Positions 63,640-64,000 of a DNA stretch of 64,000 nucleotides are shown here, in pieces. The stretch is taken from positions 271,755-335,754 of the forward strand of contig JAJCYH010000023.1 of assembly GCA_029262995.1 (NCBI GenBank), written 5' to 3'. The first letter of the stretch is position 1; each line of letters opens with the position of its first letter. The translations under genes and the position numbers were made by a program. The notes under the pieces were generated by a model. That model searched no databases. It saw nothing but the letters and a program-made list of their open reading frames with translations, and had not been told where the DNA came from. This stretch comes from Saprospiraceae bacterium (GTDB taxonomy: Bacteria; Bacteroidota; Bacteroidia; Chitinophagales; Saprospiraceae).

Positions 63640-64000
63640 TTAAGAAACACTAAAAATTTCCTGATACGTTCTTGGAGGATGTGTAAGCATTCTTTGGAGT
63701 ACTACATTTATAATTTCACCCTTCATCTTGTGCCTGTTAAATTTAAAATTGTATTCATCCAAATAAGCCTGAAGGTCCCTTACCATTCCAAATATACCAT
63801 GAAACCAAGCCTTAAGTCCTCTTTTATATCTTTTTAAAACGTGAAATTGTTTCCTCTCCCTTGACTTTATCTGGGTAATACCAGGATAAGAATTCTTTAA
63901 TGATTTGTACGAGCGCCAACCATCTGTTTTAATTTTTGCTTGTTGGCAAATATGATCACCAAAAAATGGCATCAATTGTTTTACGCCAATATCTTTGACA
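63640..64000 (-). mobile_element. IS1595/ISXO2-type transposase, 3' part (runs off edge)
   Basis: The C-terminal 120 residues of a DDE-type ISXO2-like transposase. Seen: KIKTDGWRSYKSLKNSYPGI (the Asp of the catalytic triad), an HVLKRYKRGLKAWFHGIFGM block, and LQAYLDEYNFKFNRHKMKGE, the conserved end of the family. The frame remains open to the window edge at 64000, so the start and the first half lie outside. It ends FSVS, TAG/TAA region at 63640. No terminal inverted repeat can be assessed with only one end present. Confidence 0.85.

Noticed and set aside
1..64000. tRNA, rRNA or riboswitch genes
   Set aside because: Scanned for T-loop (GGTTCGAATCC-like) and CCA ends and for typical riboswitch cores; only isolated partial matches inside coding regions.

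Overview
The window reads as a chromosomal segment of an AT-rich Bacteroidota bacterium, most likely of the Saprospiria or a neighbouring marine lineage. The evidence is direct: type IX secretion (T9SS) C-terminal signals of both type A (2633-14653, 44196-44921) and type B (46476-50993), HYR, MBG and LamG modules in giant secreted proteins, many short-signal lipoproteins, a DUF1800/DUF1501 pair, and at least one TAnnTTTG-type promoter. I see no rRNA, tRNA or CRISPR array.

Layout. 1-2.6 kb: a bestrophin-type channel followed by two adjacent genes broken only by in-frame stop codons (a TPR protein and a dienelactone hydrolase). 2.6-14.7 kb: one 4006-residue secreted subtilase-like protein whose MBG region holds about 97 copies of an ALVDGL-type hexapeptide. 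15-20.3 kb: a TPR-linked adenylate cyclase, a voltage-gated K+ channel, a cold-response pair (DEAD-box helicase and cold-shock-domain protein) and a cysteine dioxygenase. 20.4-23.3 kb: a leftward run (membrane protein, methyltransferase, secreted EEP hydrolase, TfoX-like protein, broken zinc-ribbon gene). 23.3-26.2 kb: an accessory islet with an IS91-type transposase relic, a hairpin, a DUF262-HNH-AlbA_2 fusion (probable anti-phage nuclease) and a copy of a dispersed repeat. 26.2-41 kb: housekeeping and envelope genes (universal stress protein, SGNH lipoprotein, acetyltransferases, exported peptide deformylase, LOG phosphoribohydrolase, arginase, LpxR-like barrel, TsaC/Sua5). 41-51 kb: an export-centred block (DUF1800-DUF1501-T9SS operon, then an esterase with a 1505-residue type B T9SS protein). 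51-58.4 kb: DUF3124 lipoprotein, SWIM zinc-finger pair with 13-bp iterons, then an IS110 graveyard with three related copies of a repeat. 58.4-64 kb: small lipoprotein, truncated globin, broken acetyltransferase, beta-carbonic anhydrase, VOC protein, GNAT-nitrilase fusion, and an IS1595-type transposase running off the right edge.

How parts fit. Much of the coding capacity goes to exported or surface material. Signalling is represented by a cAMP-type cyclase. Accessory DNA is concentrated around 23-26 kb and 54.5-58 kb, linked by a shared roughly 120-bp repeat.

The most notable items are the hexapeptide array, which fits the left-handed beta-helix consensus; the DUF262-HNH-AlbA_2 fusion between mobile relics; a lipoprotein-type peptide deformylase; enzyme homologues lacking catalytic residues; and four genes interrupted only by TAA/TAG codons. 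All functional statements rest on motif recognition by eye; no database search was possible.
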